This document shows positions 45,056-56,100 of a stretch of DNA of 64,000 nt, in pieces; within the stretch, counting starts at the first letter, position 1; each line of letters opens with the position of its first letter. A program made the position numbers and the translations under genes. The notes under the pieces were generated by a model that did no database searches, was not told the DNA's origin, and saw only the letters and a program-made list of their open reading frames with translations. This DNA comes from Lobosporangium transversale (taxonomy: Eukaryota; Mortierellomycota; Mortierellomycetes; Mortierellales; Mortierellaceae), in contig NW_019028981.1 in the NCBI RefSeq assembly GCF_002105155.1, forward strand, positions 1,342,501 through 1,406,500, given 5' to 3'.

Positions 45056-45096
<41 letters not shown>

Positions 45097-45630
45097 GATG
45101 ACGGATCATGGGACACCGATATGCTGGACGCACATGCAATTGGATGCAACTCTGTAGGCTGGGCGCCTTCAACTGTACCAGGATCGTTGACATCGCAAGG
45201 ACCCAATAATGGGAAAGCGCCAGTAGCAAAGCGCTTCTGCTCAGGAGGCTGCGACAACTTGGTCAAGATCTGGGTATATAGGGAGGATGCCAAGACTTGG
45301 AAGGAAGAAGAAATCTTGGAAGGACACACGGACTGGGTCCGTGATGTTGCCTGGGCACCCAGTATTGGTGTGCCTAAGAGCTACCTCGCCAGCTGTTCAC
45401 AGGACAAGACTGTGCTCATCTGGACACAAGATACCCCGACATCACCTTGGCAGAAAAAGGCCCTCCGCAATGAGAAGTTTGCAGATGTGGTTTGGCGTGT
45501 GAGCTGGTCACTGAGCGGGAATATCCTTGCGGTTTCATGTGGCGATAACAAGGTTACGCTATGGAAAGAAAACTTGAGTGGCGAATGGGAGTGTGTTTCT
45601 GAAATGGAGGAGAAGAACCTCGGTAACTGA
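43720..45630 (+). CDS. SEC13: COPII coat / nuclear pore protein Sec13
   Basis: WD40 propeller that pairs with Sec31 in the COPII outer coat and with Nup145C-type partners in the nuclear pore Y complex. Seven exons: 43720-43722, 44104-44148, 44270-44294, 44396-44486, 44585-44736, 44857-44946, 45098-45630; 312 residues, the usual length. Exon 1 is only the ATG, exon 3 only 25 bp. The joined start reads [20 protein letters not shown], matching the family, then [62 protein letters not shown] and [13 protein letters not shown], six blades with the open propeller typical of Sec13. The intron before the last exon contains a TAA repeat (45058-45093). Confidence 0.95.
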
Positions 45631-46612
45631 ACAACGGTTAGCAAGGCTAGTCTAGAATAGAGTGAAACAGCTGTGGTGTTCCTGTACCTGACAGCCAATA
45701 TGGAATTCGATGTCGTATATAAAACCTCATGGCTTATTGTATTGCACAAATGCTATTTTTACATGTAATAAAGACAAGATGGATAGAACGGTTAGGAAGG
45801 AAAGAAAGGGTCACACGTGGCCCTGTTTCTTTCCAAGGGCTTTTCCAGGTTAAAAAAAAAGAAATGAATGATTTCAAATAGCAGAGCAAGTAAAAATAGG
45901 ATTGGGTTGTAAGTTTGTAACTGTAAAAGTGATAAAAGTGTGTGTATCAGGCGTAAGGATGGATTCATATCATGTGCCCCAACGACATTATAATAAAACA
46001 TTCCATGGGTCAATAAATATATATATGACGCAGGAATGTGGCGTAAGATGTATTCAAGTTAGTTACCAGGGAATAAAATTAATTATTTATCGTTTTTGTC
46101 AATGACAACTTTATTTACATTTATTTGTTTATTCATTTTTATTTTAGCTGCTACTAGTTCTTTAGTCATTGACGTCTTTTTCTTTTTTTCTGTAATGAAT
46201 ATGTATTTATTTGGTCGGAGGTTGATGATGTCTTTGTTGGTGCCTACAATTGTTATTGTTGCCGTTGTTGTTAAGGAACATCCTTCTTTCGACACGCACA
46301 GGTCTGTATGTTTCCATGCTTGAACCAAACTATATAAAACACATCATCTTTAAATGTATTCGACAATCAATCAACTCTGAGTCTTTTCTTTGACGACCTT
46401 CTTCTTTCTTCCCCTTCTTTTCTTTTTATCTTCGTTCTCTTCATTTACATCTATTCTTATTAGCTCATTTGCTATCCTCCGGATTTTTCAACTGCAACGT
46501 TCTTCGCTTCGTCTTTTATAAACTACTACCTCTCCTTTTACCTTCTACCTTACCAACGATTACCCTCATAATCATCTTTCACATATATCCCATTAATAAG
46601 ATCAGCATCACG
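45631..46612. other. Intergenic region between SEC13 and the GH16 gene
   Basis: About 980 bp with no supported gene. AT-rich 3' flank to about 46150, then T-rich and C/T-rich sequence (46380-46560) typical of promoters in this window, just before the GH16 ATG. Confidence 0.45.
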
Positions 46613-48961
46613 ATGCGCTCCTTGTCCGCTCTTACTATCTTGCTGCTATCGGCTGCTATCGCTACAGCACAGCAGGCCCATGGCCAACCTGAAGCCCTCA
46701 TCAATCCCGATATGACCTCCCAGCGTCCCAAGCTTGCCTTGGCCACCTCACCAACTGGATGCAAAAATTCACCCTTTGGTGGCAATTGCCCTTCAGACGC
46801 GCCTTGCTGCAGCGGTGCAGGCTACTGTGGATCAGATCCTTCATTTTGTGCAGAGGCCTGTCAGGCATCTGGATCATACGCCCCTGACTCCTGCTGGCCT
46901 TTACCCATGGCCGTGAATTTGCACGACGAGTTTGCAAATAAATCAAGAATGGTCTCTATCTTGGACTTTAATGGCTTCCCAGACACAGCAGACTGGGTGA
47001 TCGACCGAACCCCTGGCACACAAGCTCATGCAGTCATCACAGACGATCAAAAGTTGGTGCTGAAACTCAACCGAATCGAAAAACATCCAGAGACTGGTGG
47101 TGGAATTGGTGCCACCGTCCATGCCTCACGTTGGATGAAGTACGGCACAATTGAGGCCCGTATCAAGACTGCTTCCAATCAACCTGGCCCTGTCTCGTCC
47201 TTCATCTTGATCTCATCTACTTCTGGAGATGAAGTTGACTTTGAGGTTGTAGGGAAGGATCCAACTGACGTACAGACTAATTTTTATTACAAGGTTCAAC
47301 CCGGTCATGAGGTGAACTATGGTAATGCGAAGCATATCGACGTCGGAGTCGATACTTCACTTGACTACCATACCTACAAGCTGGAATGGACTGAAACCGA
47401 GATGAAGTGGTACTTTGACGATGTTCTCAAGCGCACAACAGCTGCTGTCGAGGCTGTCGGACAGTATCCTGATACCCCAATGCGAGCTGCCTTTGGTCTT
47501 TGGGATGGAGGCTATGGCAATGAAGGTAAAGTGATAGTTGTATTCCCCTCCCTCAGAATCCTGTTTTTTCTGTTCGAGTGGTGATGGTTCATTGGGGATG
47601 TTGATTTTCGGAGGAGGGTCTGCACAGCATTAGGTCTTTGGAATCTTTTATTATTTCCGATCGTTTGTCCTGAAGACTATATAGAGACCTGGGTATTACA
47701 GATATGGAACATTCAATGACGAATGGGTTGGGCCGGATGTTCGCTTTTTAGACCGTTTGAGTCGTTTGTTAGAGACACAGCAAAAGTAAACCCCTCGAAG
47801 AGAGCGTTTTGACCCACTAACAGGAACATATTTAAACTCATTTGGAGAGGAAGGAACAATCCTTTACGCCAGTTTGTCTTTGGTTTGCTTTTTTCTTTCT
47901 TTTTTAATTGGGGGTGACTTCCATTGTTTCGGCAATCCTCATTTCATTTTCTTAAACTAGAAATTTTTTTTATATCCACGACCCAAATCTGTCCAGCAAC
48001 ATTACTGTTATTGCCTGGAAGCGAGGGAGGCCCACTCGTCCATGACACGTATTTGGATTGTGCACAAACAATATTATTATACATACCTCTGAAATTCGCC
48101 AAAGTTTCCTCCATGGGCCTTTGTTCTTTCACGAGAACATTTTCAGGGTTGTCCAAAAAAAAAAAGAAAAAATCTATTTTTGAAGCATATTTATTTTATT
48201 TCCGCGTGTCTTACTACTGTAATTGGACAAAGAACAGAAGCGAGTTTATCCAATAATTGTGCTTGTCCAAGGGGCCACGCGCCATTTCCTATGGCTTGTG
48301 TTTGTGCGTGGGCGTAGGATACATACAAATTTCCTGCGCTTTCTTTATTCCGCATCTCTTTATACACCTGGAATATCTTGAGCAACATGGGAACATGGAG
48401 AGTCTACCGAGAGAGAAAAATGTTGTTTTCAGGAACGACTTTACCTCCATCGTTACTTCTACTCGTCTCATACAATACATTTTTTTTTTATTCATTTCAA
48501 AATTTTATTTCCGTACTCTGCTCCGATGCCCTCTTGTTTCTCATCTGAACAAGTCAAAACCCTTCTAACTCAGTTGTCTCAATTTTTTTTGTTTTGATAT
48601 GTTTTCAACTGATATAGGTACTGCGGAATGGGCTGGAAAGAACACATCTTATGAACCTAATGATCAACGCGAATACCAGATGTGGATCGACTGGGTCAAG
48701 ATCACACCCTTGTACCCCGATAATTCAACGGAGCCATGGCCTGGCGCAAAGTACTTGGAGCAGATGAAGACTGGTAATAATGGCGACAGTGGTTCAAATG
48801 GAGGCATCGGAAATGGTGGCGGCCAAAAGGATGGTGATAATAATGGACATATTAGACCAGATGATCACTCTTTTGACAGTGCCTCAAGCTTCATTTCTCC
48901 CGTTGGCAAAACTATCCTGCTGGTTGCATTCACTACACTGGCCGCAACCCTCCTTGCATAA
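46613..48961 (+). CDS. GPI-anchored GH16 cell-wall transglycosylase with CBM18 (CRH family)
   Basis: Crh-type enzymes cross-link chitin to beta-glucan in the fungal wall. Two exons (46613-47525, 48618-48961), 418 residues. In order: signal peptide (about 1-20, MRSLSALTILLLSAAIATAQ); a short linker; one eight-cysteine CBM18/hevein-type chitin-binding module (about 46-90, including CPSDAPCCSGAGYCGSD); GH16 catalytic domain with GDEVDFEVVG carrying the ExDxE-type catalytic acids; the exon junction inside the conserved DGG-YGNEGTAEWAGKN region; a Gly/Asn-rich spacer; and a hydrophobic C-terminus (TILLVAFTTLAATLLA) as a GPI-attachment signal. The single 1092-bp intron is by far the longest in this window. 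Confidence 0.92.
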
Positions 48962-49676
48962 AACAATTTTTTTTTTTCTATTTTCTTTCTTTTTTTCTTT
49001 TTTTTTTTTTTTTTTAGAAAAAGTATTTCTTCATATTATACCTTTTGACGACTTTGTCATCCTAGTAATTTAAAGTTTTTAATGTAATAAGATTTTTAGC
49101 AAAATAAAAAATAAAATAAAAATTCTAGCAGTTCCTGGATTGTCGTTTATTATGGAACAATGTTTCTTCGCTGAATGGTTTATACACATTCATTTGTTAT
49201 ATATATATTCAACTCCAAGCTGAATGCTATGCACATGGATGGAGTCTTTGAGTTACCATCCAACTACCTATACAAAAATAGTCATGGCATGCAGTTTACA
49301 GTAGTTTTGTATTTTCATAACGGTCCAGTCCATTGGTTGCAAAAAAAAAAAAAAAAAAAAACAAAAAAAAAACATGTATATATAATATGAAATCGATTTA
49401 GGTAGTTTCATTTTATTTTTATTTATTTTATTTTTCCGGCGGGAAATGCAGATACAACAATAAAAAGTGACATTAATTAACTTTACGCGATACTCTACGC
49501 CACCAAAATATGGCGTGTGGCTATGTCTGTTTAGCAAACAGACCAATAGCATTTTGGAAAGAGAAGTTTATTCCTCAGGCATAGTTTTTCAAAAATGTTT
49601 AACATGCTTGTGCCAAAGTAAGGGCTACTTGATTAGAACACTGCTGGATACTTTTTTTTTTTTTTTTTTTTTTCTT
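48962..49676. other. Convergent 3' regions of GH16 and F-box genes
   Basis: About 715 bp, AT-rich, with T runs at 48967-48976, 49000-49015 and 49651-49673 and an A run at 49340-49371. No coding feature seen. Confidence 0.5.
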
Positions 49677-51713
49677 TCAATATCCATGCACAAAAATATT
49701 CGCAGATCGTAGAATTTTTGTTATCCTTCTATCGGTTTCTTCATCCTGGCAGTTAAAGTTCCCCGCAATATCACGCAGTTGTTTCCAATGTCGAACTATC
49801 CAATAGGCTTCCTCTTCAGCCATATACTGTCGAGTCGAAAAAAACCGTACTCTCCTCAACCGTTTACACGTTGCCATTTTGAAAAGACCCGCACTTAACC
49901 GAAGATCGATTGCAGGCCGACCATTTTCCTCATAGCACATCTCCATATTTGCATCATCCTCATCATCAAAATCCGGATCCATGTCCAGTACTTCCAAATT
50001 ATGTAACCGTGATAGCTGTTCAAAGGCCTTTCCTTGGATCTCATTCATCTCTGCATCTCCTACAATGATGGAGACCATTGATGACCGTCTTGCAAATATG
50101 CTCACACCGTTGATCAACTCACTATGACTACTACCTCCTGTTCCTCCTCCTCCTCCTCCTCCTCCGCCTCCTCCTCCTTCTCCTCCTCCTTCCTCTATAC
50201 CTTCCATGAACCTATCTTCTGATACATCTAGTAGTTGCCTTGCGTCAAAAAAGACACATAGTTCTGTGAGCAACCTACAGACCCATGGTTGGCCTTTGGC
50301 AATATCCTGAATATATATCCGATCTGCATAAAGTTTCCTCAGTTGTGGACAAGACTCCATAATGGTTTGTATCCAGGCGCTTGTGATATAGGGCATACAA
50401 TCCTTGACGTCCAAAACTTCAAGGCTCTGGAAATGACCATATTGTTGGAAGGCGTCAAATGAGAGTGGACCATACCTTGCACGAGGTACTTTCCAATGAC
50501 GACATGGAAAAGGCATTGTCCTTAGAATCAAAGCCACTGTTGCATCCGAAAAATCAAAGCCTTCATACGCAAGACCACAAAGGCGGGGCCACGTCCTGGT
50601 TTTTATGGTTGTAGTTGTAGATGAAGATATGGCTGTGGCTGTGGCTGTGGCTGTGGCTGCAACCGTCTCCCCATTAATTGTTTTCGTTGTCGTGAGCAAT
50701 CGGATAAGTTTGTTCGAAGCTTTTTCGCCGCCGTTCTTAATACTTTCATCATCGCTCTGTGGTGCGGTATTAGTGGCAAGGAGAAGGTACTCCAGATTAG
50801 GACATTGTTCCGCAAAAAGGATTCGGTTACTATCCCAGGTAAGAGTATCTTCACTTGTAATCCGCAACGTTCTGAGTTTTGGAAATAAAAAGGTATTATC
50901 TTTTCTGTGGTTGCTGCTGCTGCTTTTGTTGTTTTGTCTCATCTCTCTATCAATGCTGTAGCCTCCGCCTCCACAATCAGGATTATGACAATGGTAAAAC
51001 TCATCATGATCATCATCCTCTTCGTCATCATCATCGAATCGGCCATGGTTCAGAATATAGGACATGTCTCTTATAGAAACATTGTCCAAAATTAAGGTCT
51101 CAATATTTCTAAAAGTTCGCCAAAAATATTTTTCGGTCCTTTTGGAAAGATGAGAACCCCAGACGGTGGACACACGCAGTTCCTTGAGATGTTTATGTTT
51201 GGAAAGAGCCTCCCAGTGGACGAAAGCATGTGAGACAGAGACTCGACGGATATTTGGAGTGGATCTTACTTGAAGTGTGGCAGCTTTTGATGTCCGTGGG
51301 TTTGTTGCTGCTGCTGTAATGTGTGCTGATGAGAATGATGATAGTGAGTACAAGGGATTATTGTTATAAAGGAAATCACCCATGATGTTGCTTGATTCCC
51401 GCGGTACACCATGGATGCGAAGGGTCTCAATATTGGGGAAGACTAGTTCTGCTAAACGTGGATCCATTATGCCGAGGATCGTGAGGGAATGGATAAGGTG
51501 TCTATGGCGCTGGATAGATTGGATACTCTGGAATTGCTCAGCGATCAATCGTGCGTTGATGGTACATTCTTTCCAAACTGCTGATATGAAGGAAGCATGC
51601 CAGGCTCGGCAAACTCGAATACATTGAAGGAAATCTTCTTTTGTGAGATAGTTGCCGACAAGTGATCTGAATTCTGGAAGGTCAAGTGGATTGCTGACGA
51701 TGCTACCAGACAT
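49677..51713 (-). CDS. F-box protein with C-terminal LRR-like region
   Basis: Single-exon gene, 678 residues. An F-box-like motif lies near the N-terminus (about 10-55: LDLPEFRSLVGNYLTKEDFL then CIRVCRAWHASF), suggesting an adaptor for an SCF ubiquitin ligase. The remainder has irregular leucine-rich segments (such as LRTLRITSEDTLTW and LEYLLLATNTAPQ) as in fungal F-box/LRR proteins. Several low-complexity inserts occur: an Asp-rich stretch after about 225, an Ala/Thr alternation (TATATATAI, from a gctgtg repeat at 50629-50660) and a 12-Gly run (about 50144-50180). Family expansions of this kind are common in Mortierella-like fungi; the substrate is unknown. No intron is needed. Confidence 0.8.
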   Translation of the reverse strand: MSGSIVSNPLDLPEFRSLVGNYLTKEDFLQCIRVCRAWHASFISAVWKECTINARLIAEQFQSIQSIQRHRHLIHSLTILGIMDPRLAELVFPNIETLRIHGVPRESSNIMGDFLYNNNPLYSLSSFSSAHITAAATNPRTSKAATLQVRSTPNIRRVSVSHAFVHWEALSKHKHLKELRVSTVWGSHLSKRTEKYFWRTFRNIETLILDNVSIRDMSYILNHGRFDDDDEEDDDHDEFYHCHNPDCGGGGYSIDREMRQNNKSSSSNHRKDNTFLFPKLRTLRITSEDTLTWDSNRILFAEQCPNLEYLLLATNTAPQSDDESIKNGGEKASNKLIRLLTTTKTINGETVAATATATATAISSSTTTTIKTRTWPRLCGLAYEGFDFSDATVALILRTMPFPCRHWKVPRARYGPLSFDAFQQYGHFQSLEVLDVKDCMPYITSAWIQTIMESCPQLRKLYADRIYIQDIAKGQPWVCRLLTELCVFFDARQLLDVSEDRFMEGIEEGGGEGGGGGGGGGGGGTGGSSHSELINGVSIFARRSSMVSIIVGDAEMNEIQGKAFEQLSRLHNLEVLDMDPDFDDEDDANMEMCYEENGRPAIDLRLSAGLFKMATCKRLRRVRFFSTRQYMAEEEAYWIVRHWKQLRDIAGNFNCQDEETDRRITKILRSANIFVHGY

Positions 51714-53188
51714 TACTTCTATTTTTGTGCTTGTGTTGGTTGTGTTGGTTGTGTTGGTTGTATGTGTTAGGGATGAATAGAGAATGAGTGAATGAGCGAA
51801 TCGGTAAAGTAAAAATGAAGTGAAATCTAATTTCAGGTGAGGATAGGAAAGCGACTGATCAAAATGAGAATGGGAGGAGTGAGGAATGAGATTCGCTAAA
51901 CTAAGTGAATGTCTTTAATGGGCCAGGAACACACTCCACACAGCACACAGGGCACAGGGCAACAAAGCGACTATGCACCCTTATTTCCGTGCAGACAAAA
52001 CATGTTATAGTCTAGCACAGTTTGTGTTCAGATCCAAGTTCATGAATAATTAAAAATAAACGGCTCACAAATCTACACAATTGCAGATCGAAGATTTTTT
52101 TTTGTTTTCGCAAGATTTTTTTTTAGTACTACAAATATAATCTTTACCATACAGGTCGTGTGTATGATTATGATACACGACCATGCACATGTATAAGTGG
52201 GATGTTTAGTGTACATAAACATAGAGAGATAAATGCTTGTAGTCCCCGCTTTTTCAAGTGCCTCCGTCCTTATCTCAGTTTTGATCAATGCCGTAAGCAT
52301 CTAAGCCTAATTGTGTAACGAAAAAAAAATGGAATAAACCTTTGCATCTAGTGTGCTTTGTCCCTAATTTGAGCATTTCTTTGCTTTCATAATTTGCAGA
52401 CACTTCCCTTTTACCATCTCCTCTCTCTCCTGAAGAAAAAGACTGATGGGATGGATTGTGTGGTTTTTTGTTTTTCATTCTTTTTTTTTTTTTTTTTGCT
52501 GTCAATGCCACAATGATTGTATGATATTGTAATGTTGCATAAATCATCTATTCCATCTATTCATATTATTTCCCGGCCTTCCCGTCCCTTGCTCTCTTGG
52601 TGTTCTTAGTGTGAAAGTAAAAGAAATTAAGTTCTCTTTCCTGCATGGTCCCGAAACGGGCCATTGCAAACAATCCAACAATCCAGCGATTCAGTCCTTT
52701 TTACATGCGCAAAAAATACATCAGGGCCTTTGTTTGCCTAAAATATATCCTTATTTTTTATTTTGCTTTTTTCCTTACATCTCTCTTTCTTTCCCCTTTC
52801 ATTCCCCCTCCTTCCTCTCTTTCCCTCTTATCTCCTCACTCACCCAACTCTCACGTTCTCACGTTCTCACATTCTCACATTCTCGCATTCAGGCGCCCAA
52901 ACATCTCCATAACACACGCCCTGCTCCCTCACTTCGATTTTGATTTGTCATTCTTAAACCTCTTCTGATCCAACAAAACTTTTTTCATTGATTTTTTTTA
53001 CTGCATGTTTCTGATTAATCATTGGGCATAACGAGACAATCGCTGTATGTCTACAAATCTACAAGTACTTCAATACGCTTCTACCAATTTTTATCCAACA
53101 AGCCCCTCCTAGAACAATATTCATCCTCATTTTGACTGACCACTTCACCAATTTTGTCTTTTCTAAACATTTAATAGCAAAAAACAGT
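51714..53188. other. Divergent region between F-box and NLR-like genes, with 9-bp repeat
   Basis: About 1.5 kb without a supported gene. It contains a 9-bp tandem repeat (consensus ttctcacgt/ttctcacat) at about 52849-52890 within a C/T-rich block (52770-52890), and T runs at 52095-52127 and 52482-52498. The NLR-like promoter probably lies in the distal 600 bp. A frame reaching back to 53132 opens with TTG and is not used. Confidence 0.45.
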
Positions 53189-56100
53189 ATGGACTGGTTA
53201 CGTGGCGTCTCTCGAGAGTTGCTTGAGCCTCAAAGTGCTCTCAAAGTGGCTATGATGCATCTAGAGAATGCTCGCAAGGCGATCGGTGCTCCCGAGTTAG
53301 AGGTTGCCCTATGCTTAGATGCATATAACGCTCTCTTGCGAATTCGAACTTCTGACAGAAAGACCTTGGTTTCGGCTTCGTCATCATCTTCTGGTCGTCC
53401 TGATCAAGAGGAATTGCGCAAGAACATCGCTCTTACCATCAAAGAAATTGCTTCCAAACTTCATACACTCGGTCGCCATGAACATTCTCGGAATGTCAAA
53501 AAGTACGGCAGAAAATGGGGCCCAGTCCCATCGGAAGAGCCAATGTTCTCTAATAGAGATTCATCGTGCTCATCACATAACAATGAACCCACCTATCCAC
53601 CTTCACCCACCATTCCAGCAACTCCCTTTCCCTCTGCCACTCCATTTTCTACCATTTCCCCAGCCACTACATTGGTCACCAACAGATCGTTCCCATCCAG
53701 CTTCAACAGCATCAGCAAGCCTATGATCAAAGAGACGCCTTCTGCACAGCTGTCTACCATCCAAAGCCCCTTACCCAAATATTCAGACATTTTCACCATG
53801 GATGTAGCCATTTCCATGAAGATAAGTTCCTTACCGAAGGCTGATGAGCACCTCACCGACATACATCAGCTTGTCCATTGTCTCAGTCTACTACCATCTT
53901 CACCTCTCAAAAGGGGACATCATCTCAGCCCTGAAGAAGAGGAGTGGTCCTTAGCCATTTCTAAAAATCAAGAAGAACAAGAGAGACTACAAAACCTGGC
54001 ATCGGATGTACTTGAAATGTTTATGAAGGATAAAACCAAAGCAGAAGCAAGCGTTACTGAGGTTGTATCTTTAGCACCAGTCCTTAAAAAAGAACTGTTC
54101 AGGACACTTCTCATGGAACTGATCAATGGAATCGACAGCAATGTCATGCTTCATACTAATCTACTCGACGGATTGGCTCAGCTGATACAAGGCGCTCCTC
54201 CTGGACATATTGATCCAGACGATCTTGTCAAAATATTGAATGTCCTTAACAAACGCCTTCACCAGACCCACAATCAATCGAGTGATTTCATTTATCGGCT
54301 CTCTGTTGCTGTCTCACGCGTTTTAGACGCCATGGCCAACAGTCATGTCAAGGAACTAGATCGTGTACATCTTCATGAGCCGCTCAAAGCATACATGGAT
54401 CAACTAAAAAGAAGTAAAGATATATATCAGGTATATCACGCAGCACATGCTTTCCAAGCACTACTGTATATCCCTGATAATGAAACAAAGGCCCAAGCAA
54501 CCTTACGGCGCACCACAACAGTCATTCGAGGACTATTTGGGATGGTGAGCGCAGTCAAGAGCATGAATGTCAATGATTTCATAGACCAGCTAGGAAATAT
54601 CCAAGATGGACTCCCATCGATAGAGTTGCTGCTTGACCTTAGCTTGTCTGTGTACAATAGCATGACTTCTTCAGCTGAGCATAGTACATCGTTCATGGAA
54701 TCTCTAAGAGTGGGCTTCAACTTTTCTCGCAAGGCAACATGGTATCCAGCTTTGCGTGGAGCCGATGTACTACTCCAAACAGGAGAGCTCTTCCAGTTCA
54801 AGGCCCTTGTACATAATGCGCCATGCCGACACGATCCAGCATTCCAATGGGGCCTTTGTCAGCGCTTGGGACAGATCGCAGCTGACACAAAATGGGACAT
54901 GGATACTCGTCGAGATGCCATAGTGTTTCTGGGCGAAATTTACAAGAATGACCACCACTGGAAGGACTACATCCCCACCAAACAATGGATTGTTACCATC
55001 CTCCATAAACTGTCTGCTTTATCAGACAATAACCTACTAGGTTAGTACGGATGGCTATGCTTTTTTTTCTTAATATCAATGATGTCTCTGAAGTAAGCAA
55101 AAAATGTTTCTTATAACGAACTTTACTCTTGATGCAATGCATCTTTTGTAGGTACAAACCACTTATTAGATGAGCTCGCTATGAATGGCAATGAATCGAA
55201 GCAGCAACTCTTCAGAGATGCCCTTCAATCACCGGTATCGTATCCTCTCGTTAACACGCCAGCACCCATCGCCTCTCCTTCTTTACTTGATCGCGTCCAG
55301 AACAAGCCTGATGTCGAGAAGCGTCTGCGCCAGCTTATGAATCAACGGTTGGAGGCCACAACTAGCGGTGGTGAATTTTATATCCCACAATATGGCAAAT
55401 CGAGCCTCCAGGCGCGCGATGACGACAAGTTCATATTGATGGACAAAACCAAAGAGTTCCTGGATAATGATCAAAAAGTCCTTCTCGTCCAGGGTGATTC
55501 CGGTGCTGGAAAATCTAAATTCAATCAGACGTTGGAGCACGACTTGTGGAAGGCATACAGGAAGAAAGATGGAAAGATCCCATTGTACATCAACCTCCCG
55601 GCTATCGAGCACCCAGACCGGGACCTAGTATCTAAACAATTGCGCAAGTATGACTTTGAGGACGCAGAAATCAGGGAGCTAAAAAAGAGTCGAAAGTTCA
55701 TACTAATCTGCGATGGCTACGACGAGAGCGGTCAGAGCAATAACTTGTATGTCACCAACCGACTGAACCAGCCTGGAGAGTGGAAAGTCCAGATGGTGAT
55801 CAGCTGCCGCAGTGAGTACCTAGGGGCAGACTATCGAGATCGCTTTCAGCCTGCGGACCGCAACTGCCGAATCCAAACGCCTTCATTTGTCGAAGCTGTT
55901 ATTGTCCCATTCTCCATTGAACAGATCGATGATTTCATCAAAAACTATGTGGTTAATGCAAAGGAAACAAGGTGGCAATTTGAAGATTACCATAGAGCAT
56001 TCAAATTAATCCCTAGTCTTCTGGAACTTGTCAAGAATCCATTTTTATTAATCCTGGCGTTAGAGGTTTTACCAAGGATGATGGAGCCTCATAATATTGT

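Noticed and set aside
53132..53188. Longer N-terminus for the NLR-like protein
   Set aside because: The extension begins with TTG; the first ATG is at 53189.
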